Source: Dyella mobilis (GTDB lineage Bacteria; Pseudomonadota; Gammaproteobacteria; Xanthomonadales; Rhodanobacteraceae). Taken from it: a stretch of DNA of 64,000 nt. This document shows, one piece after another, positions 35,469-43,274 of this stretch (within the stretch, counting starts at the first letter, position 1; each line of letters opens with the position of its first letter). Location of the stretch: NCBI RefSeq assembly GCF_016904945.1, contig NZ_JADIKF010000040.1, positions 186,001 to 250,000 of the forward strand, in the 5' to 3' direction. The notes under the pieces were generated by a model. The model did not search any database. It had not been told where the DNA came from and was given only the letters and a program-made list of their open reading frames with translations. The position numbers were made by a program, and so were the translations under genes.

Positions 35469-37460
35469 GTGGACGGGCACTCCGCCGACTGGCCCGCGCT
35501 AGATCGGCAACCGATGATAACCCTCTCATCAACTATCAGGGTTTTGGTTTACACAGTGGCCGAACGGAAAATCAGCCTCTCTCACGTCGCCTTTTATCGA
35601 AGCTGGCTCAATGGCTTATCGTTGCGCGACGCCGCCGACCTGTACTTGGAGACCGGGGATGACCTGCGTCTGGCAGCCGGCACCATGACGTGGATACAGG
35701 ATACGTTTCGCCGCGCCGCGTTGCGCCACGGCCGATACGGCGACGCTCGATTGATCAGAATCCGACTGAGCGATCATCGCACCTCGCAATCGTTTCCTGC
35801 CGACGTGCCGACGCTGGATGAATTCCGCGCCCGGGCAGACCCCGACAATTTCTACAGCGACGACGAACTGCTGACTCGATACCGTGCGGCCTATCCCTCG
35901 GCGTTCGATGCCCGAACCCGTCGACAGGCAGCGCTGATAGCACGTCAGGCCGCCACCTTGGCGTGGCTGGAGGAACTGCTGGTCACCGAACCTGCGCCGA
36001 CCGATACGCTAGACGAATGGCTCGACGCAAACCTGATCTCACGCTTGCTCAAGGGCGGCGTGACGACAGCAGGCGAGCTGGTGGCGCGCATGGCCGATCG
36101 AGGCTATTACTGGTGGGGCGCCATACCGGGATTGGGGCGGAGCAAGGGAGCTCGTCTCGTTCACTGGGTGCAGATGTTTCCAAACAGCTTGGGCGCGCTG
36201 CCGGCGTCTGTACTGTCCCCGCCACGGAGCCTGCCAGCCCGGATCCGGTCGGTGCCCGCGCAGCATGAAGCGAACGAGGCGGTGATCGTGCCACTGGGGG
36301 CGGTTCGCGAGCCCGTGTGCCCGAGAGCGTACGACGCAACGCCGTCCCCCATCGATGTAAACGATGATCGCGCAGCGATCAACGCATGGCTTGATGCGCG
36401 GGCCGGGGGCGCGACGACTCGCCGCGCGTACCGTAAGGAAGCCGAGCGCCTGTTGATGTTCGGCCTGAACGAGCGAAAGAAGCGACTCGACCAGCTTACG
36501 GTTGAGGATTGCACCGCATATCGCGACTTTTTGTTGGGCTTGGGCCGCACGCCCGTGCAGGACTGGCCGTTCCGCGTCGCGCAGGCGGAATGGTGCTCGC
36601 CACGCCACATTCCGCGCCACGCAGTGGCGTGGCGACCGTTTGAGGGAGCGCTCTCGGCCCGCTCGGTGCTGTATGCATTGAGTGTCGTTCGCAGCCTGTT
36701 TAGCTGGTTGGCGGCTGTTGCTTATGTTGCACGAGATCCATGGCCGGCCGTTGCCACACCAAGCACGCTGCCGGTCTCCGCATCCGATGTCGAGTTGGCC
36801 CGAAAGCTGACATCGGCCGCATGGACCCATCTGCAGGAAGCAGTGGCAGCCATGCCCTCACCATCGCGCGAACGTGCCGATGCACTCCTGTGGCTGGTGG
36901 TGGTGATCGGATTGCGGCGAACTGAGCTGGCCCATGCGACTACCGACAAGCTCTACACCCAACCGCAACAGGGAGGCGGCATGCGCTGGGTACTGGCGGT
37001 ACCAGGCAAGGGACGCAAATATCGCCCCGTGCCGTTGCCCACGCCAGTGATGGACCGCCTCATTGCCTGGTGGCGAGTGCGAGGCGCAGCAAAGACCGAC
37101 TCGAAAACCATGCGGGTAGGCAAACCCTTGGTGGGCCGCCTTGACGGACGAAAATCGAGTCCGTCGGGTGTGGCGCAACTGGTCAAGACATTGTTTGCCC
37201 GTGGACTGGTGGCATGCCGCGCAGCGGATGACTGGGAGGCCGCCGGCGTGCTGGCGAAAGCGAGCACCTACTGGTTGCGACATACCACCGGCGAAACGCT
37301 GGCCGAAGCGGGCATGCTGCCTGCGCAAATCCAGCGGCAGCTCAGGCGTGCCGGCCAGGCCTTCGCGCCAAAGCATGCACCGGGTCAGCAGGAAGGGATG
37401 AATAAGGGCATTGCGCAAGCACTTGAAGATCAAACCGAATCGGATTCACCTCTCGAGTAG
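35469..37460 (+). CDS. Tyrosine-recombinase-family integrase with DUF3701-like N-terminus, altered active site
   Basis: Up to 663 residues; the start is uncertain (GTG 35469, ATG 35514 or GTG 35556). Residues 30-230 resemble the DUF3701 domain of phage integrases (HVAFYRSWLNGLSLRDAADL; RGYYWWGAIPGLGRSKGARL). A SAM-like core-binding domain and a catalytic domain follow, with RRTELAHATTDK (first Arg) and STYWLRHTTGETLAEAG (second Arg604, His605). The first His of HxxR is Tyr, and the C-terminus reads RRAGQAFAPKHAPGQQEG, with no Tyr where the nucleophile should be. It may be inactive or use another residue. Confidence 0.8.
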   Translation: MDGHSADWPALDRQPMITLSSTIRVLVYTVAERKISLSHVAFYRSWLNGLSLRDAADLYLETGDDLRLAAGTMTWIQDTFRRAALRHGRYGDARLIRIRLSDHRTSQSFPADVPTLDEFRARADPDNFYSDDELLTRYRAAYPSAFDARTRRQAALIARQAATLAWLEELLVTEPAPTDTLDEWLDANLISRLLKGGVTTAGELVARMADRGYYWWGAIPGLGRSKGARLVHWVQMFPNSLGALPASVLSPPRSLPARIRSVPAQHEANEAVIVPLGAVREPVCPRAYDATPSPIDVNDDRAAINAWLDARAGGATTRRAYRKEAERLLMFGLNERKKRLDQLTVEDCTAYRDFLLGLGRTPVQDWPFRVAQAEWCSPRHIPRHAVAWRPFEGALSARSVLYALSVVRSLFSWLAAVAYVARDPWPAVATPSTLPVSASDVELARKLTSAAWTHLQEAVAAMPSPSRERADALLWLVVVIGLRRTELAHATTDKLYTQPQQGGGMRWVLAVPGKGRKYRPVPLPTPVMDRLIAWWRVRGAAKTDSKTMRVGKPLVGRLDGRKSSPSGVAQLVKTLFARGLVACRAADDWEAAGVLAKASTYWLRHTTGETLAEAGMLPAQIQRQLRRAGQAFAPKHAPGQQEGMNKGIAQALEDQTESDSPLE

Positions 37461-37507
37461 CAAGTTGAACCTGCGCCAGCTCCGTTTTCCAACCTATTTA
37501 CGCGAAA

Positions 37508-37529
37508 CCGCCGCGGATAACCGCGGCGG
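37508..37529 (-). terminator. Terminator-like hairpin downstream of graspetide precursor 2
   Basis: CCGCCGCGG and CCGCGGCGG form a perfect 9-bp stem with a 4-base loop; on the minus strand it is followed by TTTCG. It occupies the position of the ACCGCCACGG hairpin behind precursor 1. Confidence 0.6.
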
Positions 37530-37540
37530 CTTAGTTATCC

Positions 37541-37560
37541 GGAACTGCCATGGCAGTTCC
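37541..37560 (-). other. 20-bp perfect palindrome downstream of precursor 2
   Basis: GGAACTGCCATGGCAGTTCC, in the same relative place as the GAACTGC/GCAGTTC hairpin behind precursor 1. Together with the terminator-like stem it makes a two-hairpin 3' module shared by both precursors. Confidence 0.6.
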
Positions 37561-37582
37561 AGATAAGTAAATCCACTTACGA

Positions 37583-37735
37583 TCAGGGCGTATCCGGCCA
37601 ATCGTTGATAGCGTGGCCAGAGCGCATGGAGTTGAACGTTCCCTTCTTGGTCATCAGGTCCATCTCGTCCTTCGAGACTTCGTTGGCCATCATGCGTGCA
37701 AAGGGACGTACGATCTCAATATCTTCATTATTCAT
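37583..37735 (-). CDS. Microviridin-like graspetide precursor peptide (copy 2, orphan)
   Basis: 50 residues. It keeps the leader RPFARMMANE at 10-19 and the core GTFNSMRSGHAINDWPDTP, with Thr33, Ser36, Ser39, Asp45 and Asp48 all conserved relative to copy 1; substitutions fall between them (Val35Asn, Val37Met, Pro41His, Phe43Ile). TGGAGG ribosome binding site. No ATP-grasp gene is near, so it probably relies on the ligase at 4.3-5.4 kb. The integrase gene lies just past its 3' end. Confidence 0.8.
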   Translation of the reverse strand: MNNEDIEIVRPFARMMANEVSKDEMDLMTKKGTFNSMRSGHAINDWPDTP

Positions 37736-37820
37736 GAGAAATATCCTCCAGTTTGCTTTGATGACAAGCGGCCATCACGCTTCTTGCTTGCGCAAAAAAC
37801 GTTCCGGTGCAAAGAGCACC
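37736..37820 (-). promoter_or_regulatory. Conserved leader with attenuator-like hairpin upstream of precursor 2
   Basis: Read on the minus strand, GGTGC-TCTTT-GCACC (37806-37820) is followed by GGAACG and six Ts, then about 55 bases nearly identical to the leader of copy 1, ending in the ribosome binding site. The stem differs in sequence from copy 1 but keeps its pairing. Confidence 0.6.
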
Positions 37821-38160
37821 GTGCTGGCACGACCGAGGGGTAACACCTTGCTGCCCGTTCCACGTTAGTGCATCAGCCCTATGGAGAACGAGTGCCTTCC
37901 CTGTCTGCAAGCGGATGCCTGGGATACTTGCGCCGGCTATGTGAAGGCTTTGTCAAAACCGGAAACAAAGCCTCGTTTTCCCTGTCCCGCATCCCTCCCT
38001 GTCGCCGAACACCTGGCCAAGCCCCTCGAGGAACGCACTTTTTCACAAGCACAAAATGAAGTAGCGTGACGCCTTCGTTTTAGTGGGATCGGTTTGGCGC
38101 AACAACGGACCGCGCCGATGCCAGCGTGCACGTGAAGTGCCGTTTCCAAGGAGGAGAAAC
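37821..38160. other. Divergent intergenic region, nothing further recognised
   Basis: 340 bp between the precursor 2 leader and the next plus-strand gene. On the minus strand, GTGCCAGCAC (37823-37832) forms a small further stem next to the leader hairpin. Open frames lack ribosome binding sites. Confidence 0.35.
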
Positions 38161-38454
38161 GTGGCGTTTAATCTGGGAAGGAACCCCTCTGGCCCGTCCG
38201 GTCCGAACGTATTGGACTTGAGGATGCGAGCCAAGCAGACCGCAAAGAGACTTGCCGCTCGTGGAGCCGGCAATGAAGTCGTTGCCAAAGAGAACACGCT
38301 TGAGCCGCTCTATGAGAATGGCTTCACGGCGACGGCGACCACGAAACAATTAATGGTCGATACCGAAAGAACGGCTCGTCAAAAACTGAAACGAGATGAG
38401 GTTCGCCCTCTCCACTCGGCAAGTAAACCTGGCGCCGTGCCTACCCCTTTTTGA
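38161..38454 (+). CDS. Small hypothetical protein
   Basis: 97 residues from GTG 38161, set by a strong AAGGAGGAG box. Basic, with a central helix (DLRMRAKQTAKRLAARGAGN) and NTLEPLYENGFTATAT. The frame stays open upstream but without a start signal. Family unknown. Confidence 0.55.
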   Translation: MAFNLGRNPSGPSGPNVLDLRMRAKQTAKRLAARGAGNEVVAKENTLEPLYENGFTATATTKQLMVDTERTARQKLKRDEVRPLHSASKPGAVPTPF

Positions 38455-38521
38455 ACTTCAAGTTCTTTTAAGGCGTCAGGCTGGTGCGCCTTATCATCAG
38501 CCACATTACATGGAGTACGTC

Positions 38522-38782
38522 ATGCATAAAGCAACCCTGGCACTTGCCGTAGCATTCCTCTCTGTCTCCGCCATGGCATTCAGCCAGTCCACCGACAAGC
38601 CCGCAACCCGCGCAACGACCGATCAATTGGCTTGCGGTGGCCCGATGTGCTGCGATACCGATCCTCGTTGCTGGGATTCCCCAGGCGCTTGCCGGTGCGT
38701 GGAAGTGAAAATCGACGCAGACAAGTCGTCTTTCATGACGGCCGCCGTGATCAAGAAGAACAACGAAGCCCTGCAAAGCTGA
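38522..38782 (+). CDS. Exported Cys-rich peptide
   Basis: 86 residues with a signal peptide (LALAVAFLSVSAMAFSQ). The mature part has six Cys within 22 residues, spaced C-x4-CC-x5-C-x6-C-x-C (CGGPMCC, PRCWDSPGACRC), then a charged tail. Three disulfides are plausible. The CC...CxC arrangement is faintly like Bowman-Birk inhibitor loops, but I would not assign it. TGGAG precedes the ATG. Confidence 0.65.
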   Translation: MHKATLALAVAFLSVSAMAFSQSTDKPATRATTDQLACGGPMCCDTDPRCWDSPGACRCVEVKIDADKSSFMTAAVIKKNNEALQS

Positions 38783-38805
38783 CGGCTGCATTGTTGACCC
38801 AGGGA

Positions 38806-38823
38806 GGGATCTTCGGATCCCTT
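38806..38823 (+). terminator. Terminator-like hairpin with TTCG loop
   Basis: GGGATC-TTCG-GATCCC, a stable tetraloop hairpin followed by TTCTT, 23 bases after the stop of the Cys-rich peptide gene. Confidence 0.65.
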
Positions 38824-38866
38824 CTTGCAAAAGTTCGATCAAGGCAACACGGAGGAAAGCGGACCC

Positions 38867-38908
38867 AGGCTCACTTCCTGGGCAGAGAAAGTGGACCTGG
38901 AACCGTTT
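38867..38908. repeat. Dispersed palindromic repeat, type A (copy 2)
   Basis: CAGGCTCACTTCCTGGGCAG then AGAAAGTGGACCTG, followed by GAACCG and seven Ts. Degenerate copy of the GGTTCACTTCCTGAGCAGAG element found at 54.8 kb. Confidence 0.65.
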
Positions 38909-38955
38909 TTTTCTGAACCGTTTTTATCGGCCACGCAACGAAAAAGCGGATCAGG

Positions 38956-39177
38956 ATGAGCAATACCGCGTTTCCAGCAAAGGGCAAGCCGCCCCACAAT
39001 AACGGTTCGCTGACGCCGGCGGAAACGGGCTACCGCGCTAAATGGAGCGTGTCGAAAAAAGCAGAGATTTATATAGTGTGCGGATACAGCCGCACCAACA
39101 AGACCATCACCGCGCATGCGCCCGGTGCATCCCTTTGCAAGGGAACGCAATCGCCACCTGCCACGTTTTGCAACTAG
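38956..39177 (+). pseudogene. Truncated copy of the STY0301-like gene
   Basis: From KPPHNNGSLTPAETGYRAKW to the end (SLCKGTQSPPATFC) it is clearly homologous to the intact protein at 40864-41202, but the signal peptide and first third are missing. Both copies are preceded by the same CGGCCACGCAACGAAAAAG stretch, so this one arose by duplication and an internal deletion. The remaining frame starts with ATG but lacks an export signal. Confidence 0.7.
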
Positions 39178-39271
39178 AGCGCGATACTCGCCTCAGCACC
39201 CCGCTGAACCCTCGCACCTGTTGGCCCGAGGGCACCGCATACTCCCTCAAGCAGCACCGAGCGCCGCTGAC

Positions 39272-39751
39272 TCAGCCCCATTTCTTCTTGGCGCTATTGA
39301 GCAGCTCACACACCTCTTCGGCCGGACGACTGAAGTTGTTGGGCAATGCCCCTTGCATGCCCGTCATGGCTTGCGCCACCTGGCGCCCGGCGCGGAGCTT
39401 GTTATAGGAGTCCGAAAATTCTATGGCGATCATTTTCGTTCGCGAATACCCGGTTCGGACGTAGTCCACGTAGAAGCCGTTTACTTCGCTCCAGGCAAGT
39501 TTCATGGGCTTGAACGGACCCTTCATCTGAATGCCTTGCCGATCGATTCTTAGCTCGCCCGCTCCGGGTGTGAGCATGTAGATCGAAACCGGAATGCCCA
39601 GTCCGAAGAACAGGATGCACACCCATCCAATCAACGCGTTTTCGCCGGTCCTGACGCTGAAAATGCCGCACGCCACGAAGGCCAGTGCGCCGAGCAGCAA
39701 CAGCACCGCTTTCTTTTTGCTCGTAGCTAAAACAATGATTTCGTCATCCAT
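39272..39751 (-). CDS. STM3941-like membrane protein
   Basis: 159 residues from ATG 39751 (AGGGGGAA upstream). Two adjacent membrane spans (LLLLGALAFVACGIFSV; LIGWVCILFFGLGIPVSIYM) are followed by a cytoplasmic PH-like part: LRIDRQGIQMKG, KLAWSEVNGFYVDYV. This is the layout of the STM3941 family, of unknown function. Confidence 0.68.
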   Translation of the reverse strand: MDDEIIVLATSKKKAVLLLLGALAFVACGIFSVRTGENALIGWVCILFFGLGIPVSIYMLTPGAGELRIDRQGIQMKGPFKPMKLAWSEVNGFYVDYVRTGYSRTKMIAIEFSDSYNKLRAGRQVAQAMTGMQGALPNNFSRPAEEVCELLNSAKKKWG

Positions 39752-39808
39752 GCGTATTCCCCCTGGAATGGGGTCGCGCAACAGGCCCGCCCCCCTGCTT
39801 ACTTTATT

Positions 39809-39919
39809 TTAAAAAAGCTTGGTGAATCCAAAACTCACCGAGTTATCGTGCAGTCGGCTGCCGAACAACCCCTGGTAATCCGCATACAGGCTCCAGGAAG
39901 CGCCAGCTTCCGCCGTGAT
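39809..39919 (-). pseudogene. C-terminal fragment of an autotransporter beta-barrel
   Basis: The last 36 codons read ITAEAGASWSLYADYQGLFG and SRLHDNSVSFGFTKLF, ending in Phe, the typical last strands of an autotransporter barrel. Upstream sequence is unrelated and no passenger domain or start is present, so only a remnant survives. Confidence 0.65.
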
Positions 39920-39963
39920 GCGTGGGTCGCACCTATGCCCCCTGCCTGCCCGGCGGCCACCGG

Positions 39964-40386
39964 CTAGGATACGTACGTTGGGCCATCCCAACCGTCGAGG
40001 TATTTTGGCAAATCATCCAAGACATCAACGACACGCTGTCTATAGAACAAGTGCATCGTCGGGCTCAAGCTCGGCTCGAGCGCCCCATCCGTAGCACGGG
40101 CGAGCAAAACATTCGGAACCACACGCATGCCGAGCCGATTGGTGCCGAACACAACTTCGCCGCAAACGTCGCAGAACGTTTTCGTCAGTTGTTTTTCTGG
40201 ATGTTTGAATGTCTGCCCCAAACCATCGCTAATACGTACCGCATCAGACTCCCACGCCGTTGCAGAAAAGATGTGCGTCCCGTAAAAACTCCTGCACGAC
40301 GAACAATGGCAGTTAGCACGCGCGACTGGACTACCGTGCAGGTCCAGGGAAGTCTTCCCACATAGGCACATAGCACGAAGTGACAT
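39964..40386 (-). CDS. GFA family zinc protein
   Basis: 140 residues. Zinc ligands are visible as CLCG (residues 7-10), CHCSSC and CDVCGE, the Cys pattern of GFA (glutathione-dependent formaldehyde-activating enzyme-like) proteins. Small CENP-V/GFA proteins are common and mostly of unknown substrate. It lies directly upstream of the autotransporter remnant. Confidence 0.82.
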   Translation of the reverse strand: MSLRAMCLCGKTSLDLHGSPVARANCHCSSCRSFYGTHIFSATAWESDAVRISDGLGQTFKHPEKQLTKTFCDVCGEVVFGTNRLGMRVVPNVLLARATDGALEPSLSPTMHLFYRQRVVDVLDDLPKYLDGWDGPTYVS

Positions 40387-40863
40387 CGTTATCTCGGTAG
40401 CGGAATATCGGGTACGCATTGTACTGTGCTGCCGGCGTGCAATCGTCACGCTTTAATTCGCCAAGTGCTTTTGTTACCGCGTGTAATCGTTAATGCGCCG
40501 ACATCGGTAGCTGATTGAAGCCACCACTGCCAAGCCCTGCGATACGCGCAAGCGGGCCGTGCCGCGCGCAGACAGCTCTCCGAAGTGGCAGCGATATGCG
40601 TAAACCGCCGCGATTTTGATCCCCATTTCATTTATCCTCGTGCTCAGGCGCTATTCCAACCAAGGCTAGCCTGCGCTCAATGGACAACTGGCCACGCAAC
40701 ATCAAGGAGGATGCCATGCCGTATTTTGCGGATGTGAAAAGGACGGTATCGTCGTTGTCGACCAGCGGAAAGGAAGGCGCCCAGCCCCAGACTACCCGCC
40801 TCAGCCTCGCACGATTTTTTAATCGGCCACGCAACGAAAAAGTGGACCAGGGCGAGCCATACC
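40387..40863. other. Intergenic region, nothing recognised
   Basis: 477 bp. Open frames are short and without ribosome binding sites. The right end (about 40829-40850) carries CGGCCACGCAACGAAAAAG, shared with the upstream flank of the truncated copy near 38.93 kb. Confidence 0.4.
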
Positions 40864-41202
40864 ATGTCGTCCAATAAACGGTTTGCTGCGCTTCTGATCC
40901 TGGGTTTGTCCGGCGCATCGTGCGCCGCTTCGCCGCATCGCTTCGAATGCCCTGCTGTACTGACTGACGGCAAAACCACGCACGCATTTGCCCAGATCGA
41001 GCTATTTGACAAGCCCCCGCAAAATAACGGTTCGCTGATGCCGGCCGAAACGGACTACGGCGTCAAATGGAGCGTCTCGGAAAACGCAGACATCTATATG
41101 GTGTGTGGATACAGCGGCACGGACAAGACCATCACCGTGCATGCGCCTGGCGTATCCCTTTGCAAGGGAACGCAATCGCCACTCGCCGCATTTTGCGACT
41201 AG
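40864..41202 (+). CDS. STY0301-like exported protein
   Basis: 112 residues with a signal peptide ending near SCAAS. The C-terminal part YMVCGYSGTDKTITVHAPGV plus CKGTQ, with Cys pairs, fits the STY0301 family of periplasmic proteins of unknown role. A degraded copy lies 1.9 kb upstream. Confidence 0.68.
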   Translation: MSSNKRFAALLILGLSGASCAASPHRFECPAVLTDGKTTHAFAQIELFDKPPQNNGSLMPAETDYGVKWSVSENADIYMVCGYSGTDKTITVHAPGVSLCKGTQSPLAAFCD

Positions 41203-41872
41203 AGTCAACCCTCGCTTCGGCTCGCCGCTGAAGCTCTGGCGCCGTTCCATTGCCCCCCCGTGCGGGGACTGCCCTGGTTTTCAAGCATCCGTAAAATAAG
41301 GCCCCTCCACCCCAGGCCGCTTAACAAATTGGCCTGCCTTGGTGGTCCAATCGGCATGGCTCGTGCCTGCGACCCGTGAATAGAGAGTAGAGTGGGCCCT
41401 CTCTCCTATCCTGTTGGCCATCAAATGAGCGACACCACCAAACCCCTGACGGCTGCCGCCATTCACTCTATTTACTCGGGGGGAAAAGTCTCGCTGAGCT
41501 CGGCGGAGCCCCAAGCGTTCGGCAAAATAAGCCGTTTCGCACGCGAATCCTCCCATTCCGGGCAGGCCCCTCAGGACCCGAAGGTCGCCAACAAGCCCCC
41601 TAAACGCGGCTGGTGATGCCCCGGGCTTGATGCCCCGAAAGCCGGATACCCCCAATAATCTCGGCATTTGGCCGCGATGATCGCCCCCGGCTACTCGCGA
41701 TTTGCCATTTGGGTCGATGACGTATATCGTGCGCGAGCTGAGTTTCAAGGGCCATCGCGATTTGTCGCCCGATGCTGTAGGTCCTAGTTGCACTACACCG
41801 TTGCACCCGCTTTCTCCTTGCGACCAGCCTAATCCGCCGTTGAGCGGCTTCACTCGTAACAAGGAAAAGATC
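41203..41872. promoter_or_regulatory. Region upstream of cspA, no firm gene
   Basis: 670 bp. The last 150 bp should include the cspA promoter and a long 5' leader, as is usual for cold-shock mRNAs; I cannot fix the transcription start. A 63-codon frame at 41425-41616 lacks a ribosome binding site and is not called. Confidence 0.4.
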
Positions 41873-42085
41873 ATGCCCCAGCAAGAAACCGGCACTGTAA
41901 AGTGGTTCAACGACGCCAAGGGTTTCGGCTTTATCAGCCGTGACCAGGGTGGCGAAGACCTGTTTGTGCATTTCCGTGAGATCCAGTCCCAGGGCTTCAA
42001 GAGCCTGGCCGAGGGTCAGAAGGTCTCCTTCAACGTCACCCAGGGCCAGAAGGGCCTGCAGGCGTCGCAAGTTCAGGTGATCTGA
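41873..42085 (+). CDS. Cold shock protein of the CspA family
   Basis: 70 residues. Both RNA-binding motifs are intact: KWFNDAKGFGFISRD (RNP1) and DLFVHF (RNP2), with TGTVKWFN at the start and QGLQASQVQVI-type ending. Single-domain OB-fold RNA chaperone. The start has AAGGAAAAG upstream. A terminator follows 28 bp later. Confidence 0.93.
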   Translation: MPQQETGTVKWFNDAKGFGFISRDQGGEDLFVHFREIQSQGFKSLAEGQKVSFNVTQGQKGLQASQVQVI

Positions 42086-42113
42086 AGCGGCTCACCCGCT
42101 TCAACGACAAGGA

Positions 42114-42136
42114 GCCCGGCATAAAGCCGGGCTTCT
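42114..42136 (+). terminator. Terminator of the cold shock gene
   Basis: GCCCGGC-ATAAA-GCCGGGC followed by TTCTT. A second stem, GAAGCGG-CTCA-CCGCTTC, starts at the stop codon (42084-42101) just before it. Confidence 0.75.
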
Positions 42137-42205
42137 TGCATATTGGGCCAGCGTATTTTGCGAGGGGGCAGCGTGAGATGGCCCGGGTGGCTCTTGCCAC
42201 CTGCC

Positions 42206-43141
42206 CTACCGCTGCTTGCTTCGCTCGATGGTTACCGCAAAGCCGTCGAGCAGTGTCGTCAACCCGAATTCAAAGAAATCGTCGAGTCGCAGGTCGTAAC
42301 CATCGCCAAAGCTCGTGATCAACGCGGTGAAAGTCGGGTACGCCCCGGAAGCCATCAAGCGAGAGAGCGGCACAGACTGCGTCTCCATCCATGCTTCCTC
42401 AGACAAGCCGGTTGTGGCCTCTGCATGGGCTTCCCGCTCTATGTGGATAGCCACCCCGTGTACGTAGCTGTAAAGCAGCACGTGCAAATGTAGACTGATT
42501 GCCTGCGTCAGGCCGCACCGGTCAAGCGCAGCCAACACGGCCTCAGCATGCGCCATGAGATTGGGCAAGAGGAGCGGCCGCGTAAGCGAGTTGATGTGCG
42601 TCAGCCACGGATGCTTCCGATAAAGGGTCCATAGCGTGCGCGCTTCGGCATCAATTTGCGTTCGCCAATCTCCGTCGGATTTTTGGGACGGCGGCAACTC
42701 GCCGTACGCGGCATCCGCCATCATCAGCACCAAAGATTCCTTACTCTTGACGAACCGGTAAGTCGACATGGTGGCGACGCCCAGGCGCGCGGCTACGCTG
42801 CGCATTGAGAGAGCAGCCAGGCCCTCTTTGTCGGCGATCTCAATCGCGGCCCCGACGATTTTGCGTTGCGACAGATGTTGCTGAGAAGCGGGAGCTTCAT
42901 GCACTTGCCGGCGTGACGGCGGCTTGGCAATAACGGCCACGGTCGTGGCACTGCGCGCCCGCGCCTCAATCAGGCCCTCATGTCGAAGTACCGCCAGGGC
43001 TTTGGTTGCCGTGGCCAAGGCGACCTTCCATTGCCGAGCCAACTGTCGCGTGGAAGGCAACCGGTCACCTCCGCGTAGATCGCCACCCACGATCTGTCTC
43101 CTAAGCGCCGCGGCGATCTTCAAGTAAGGCGATTCAGTCAC
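42206..43141 (-). CDS. GntR-TetR composite transcriptional regulator
   Basis: 311 residues with two DNA-binding domains. Residues 1-72 are a GntR winged helix (PYLKIAAALRRQIVGGDLRG, then LPSTRQLARQWKVALATATK) and residues 90-140 a TetR HTH (AAIEIADKEGLAALSMRSVA, then RLGVATMSTYRFVKSKESL) followed by a TetR_C ligand domain. Such fusions occur in regulators of flavin monooxygenases. It is divergent from a TetX-like monooxygenase. Confidence 0.88.
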   Translation of the reverse strand: MTESPYLKIAAALRRQIVGGDLRGGDRLPSTRQLARQWKVALATATKALAVLRHEGLIEARARSATTVAVIAKPPSRRQVHEAPASQQHLSQRKIVGAAIEIADKEGLAALSMRSVAARLGVATMSTYRFVKSKESLVLMMADAAYGELPPSQKSDGDWRTQIDAEARTLWTLYRKHPWLTHINSLTRPLLLPNLMAHAEAVLAALDRCGLTQAISLHLHVLLYSYVHGVAIHIEREAHAEATTGLSEEAWMETQSVPLSRLMASGAYPTFTALITSFGDGYDLRLDDFFEFGLTTLLDGFAVTIERSKQR

Positions 43142-43165
43142 GCTGTTTCTCTCGCATCTGTTCTA

Positions 43166-43182
43166 GTACAGATTGGCTGTAC
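43166..43182. promoter_or_regulatory. Putative operator palindrome
   Basis: GTACAG-ATTGG-CTGTAC, a perfect 6-bp inverted repeat 25 bp upstream of the regulator start. A related site TGTAC-ATC-GTACA lies at 43245-43257, just before the monooxygenase start. The shared GTAC half-sites suit a dimeric repressor controlling both genes. Confidence 0.6.
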
Positions 43183-43244
43183 CAACGGATTTGCCTTAGC
43201 CCATTAGATAGATTGTGCGAGCATGGCCGTCTGCTCATGCTTTG

Positions 43245-43257
43245 TGTACATCGTACA
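43245..43257. promoter_or_regulatory. Second putative operator palindrome
   Basis: TGTAC-ATC-GTACA, a perfect 5-bp inverted repeat 17 bp before the monooxygenase ATG. It shares GTAC half-sites with the palindrome at 43166-43182. Confidence 0.5.
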
Positions 43258-43274
43258 TGGATAAAGACTAGAGC

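Noticed and set aside
41425..41616. 63-codon open frame upstream of cspA
   Set aside because: No ribosome binding site, low-complexity product, and it lies in the probable leader/promoter region of the cold shock gene.
41281..42070. Minus-strand frames antisense to the cold shock gene
   Set aside because: They mirror the strongly supported CspA gene and have no recognisable domain or start signal.
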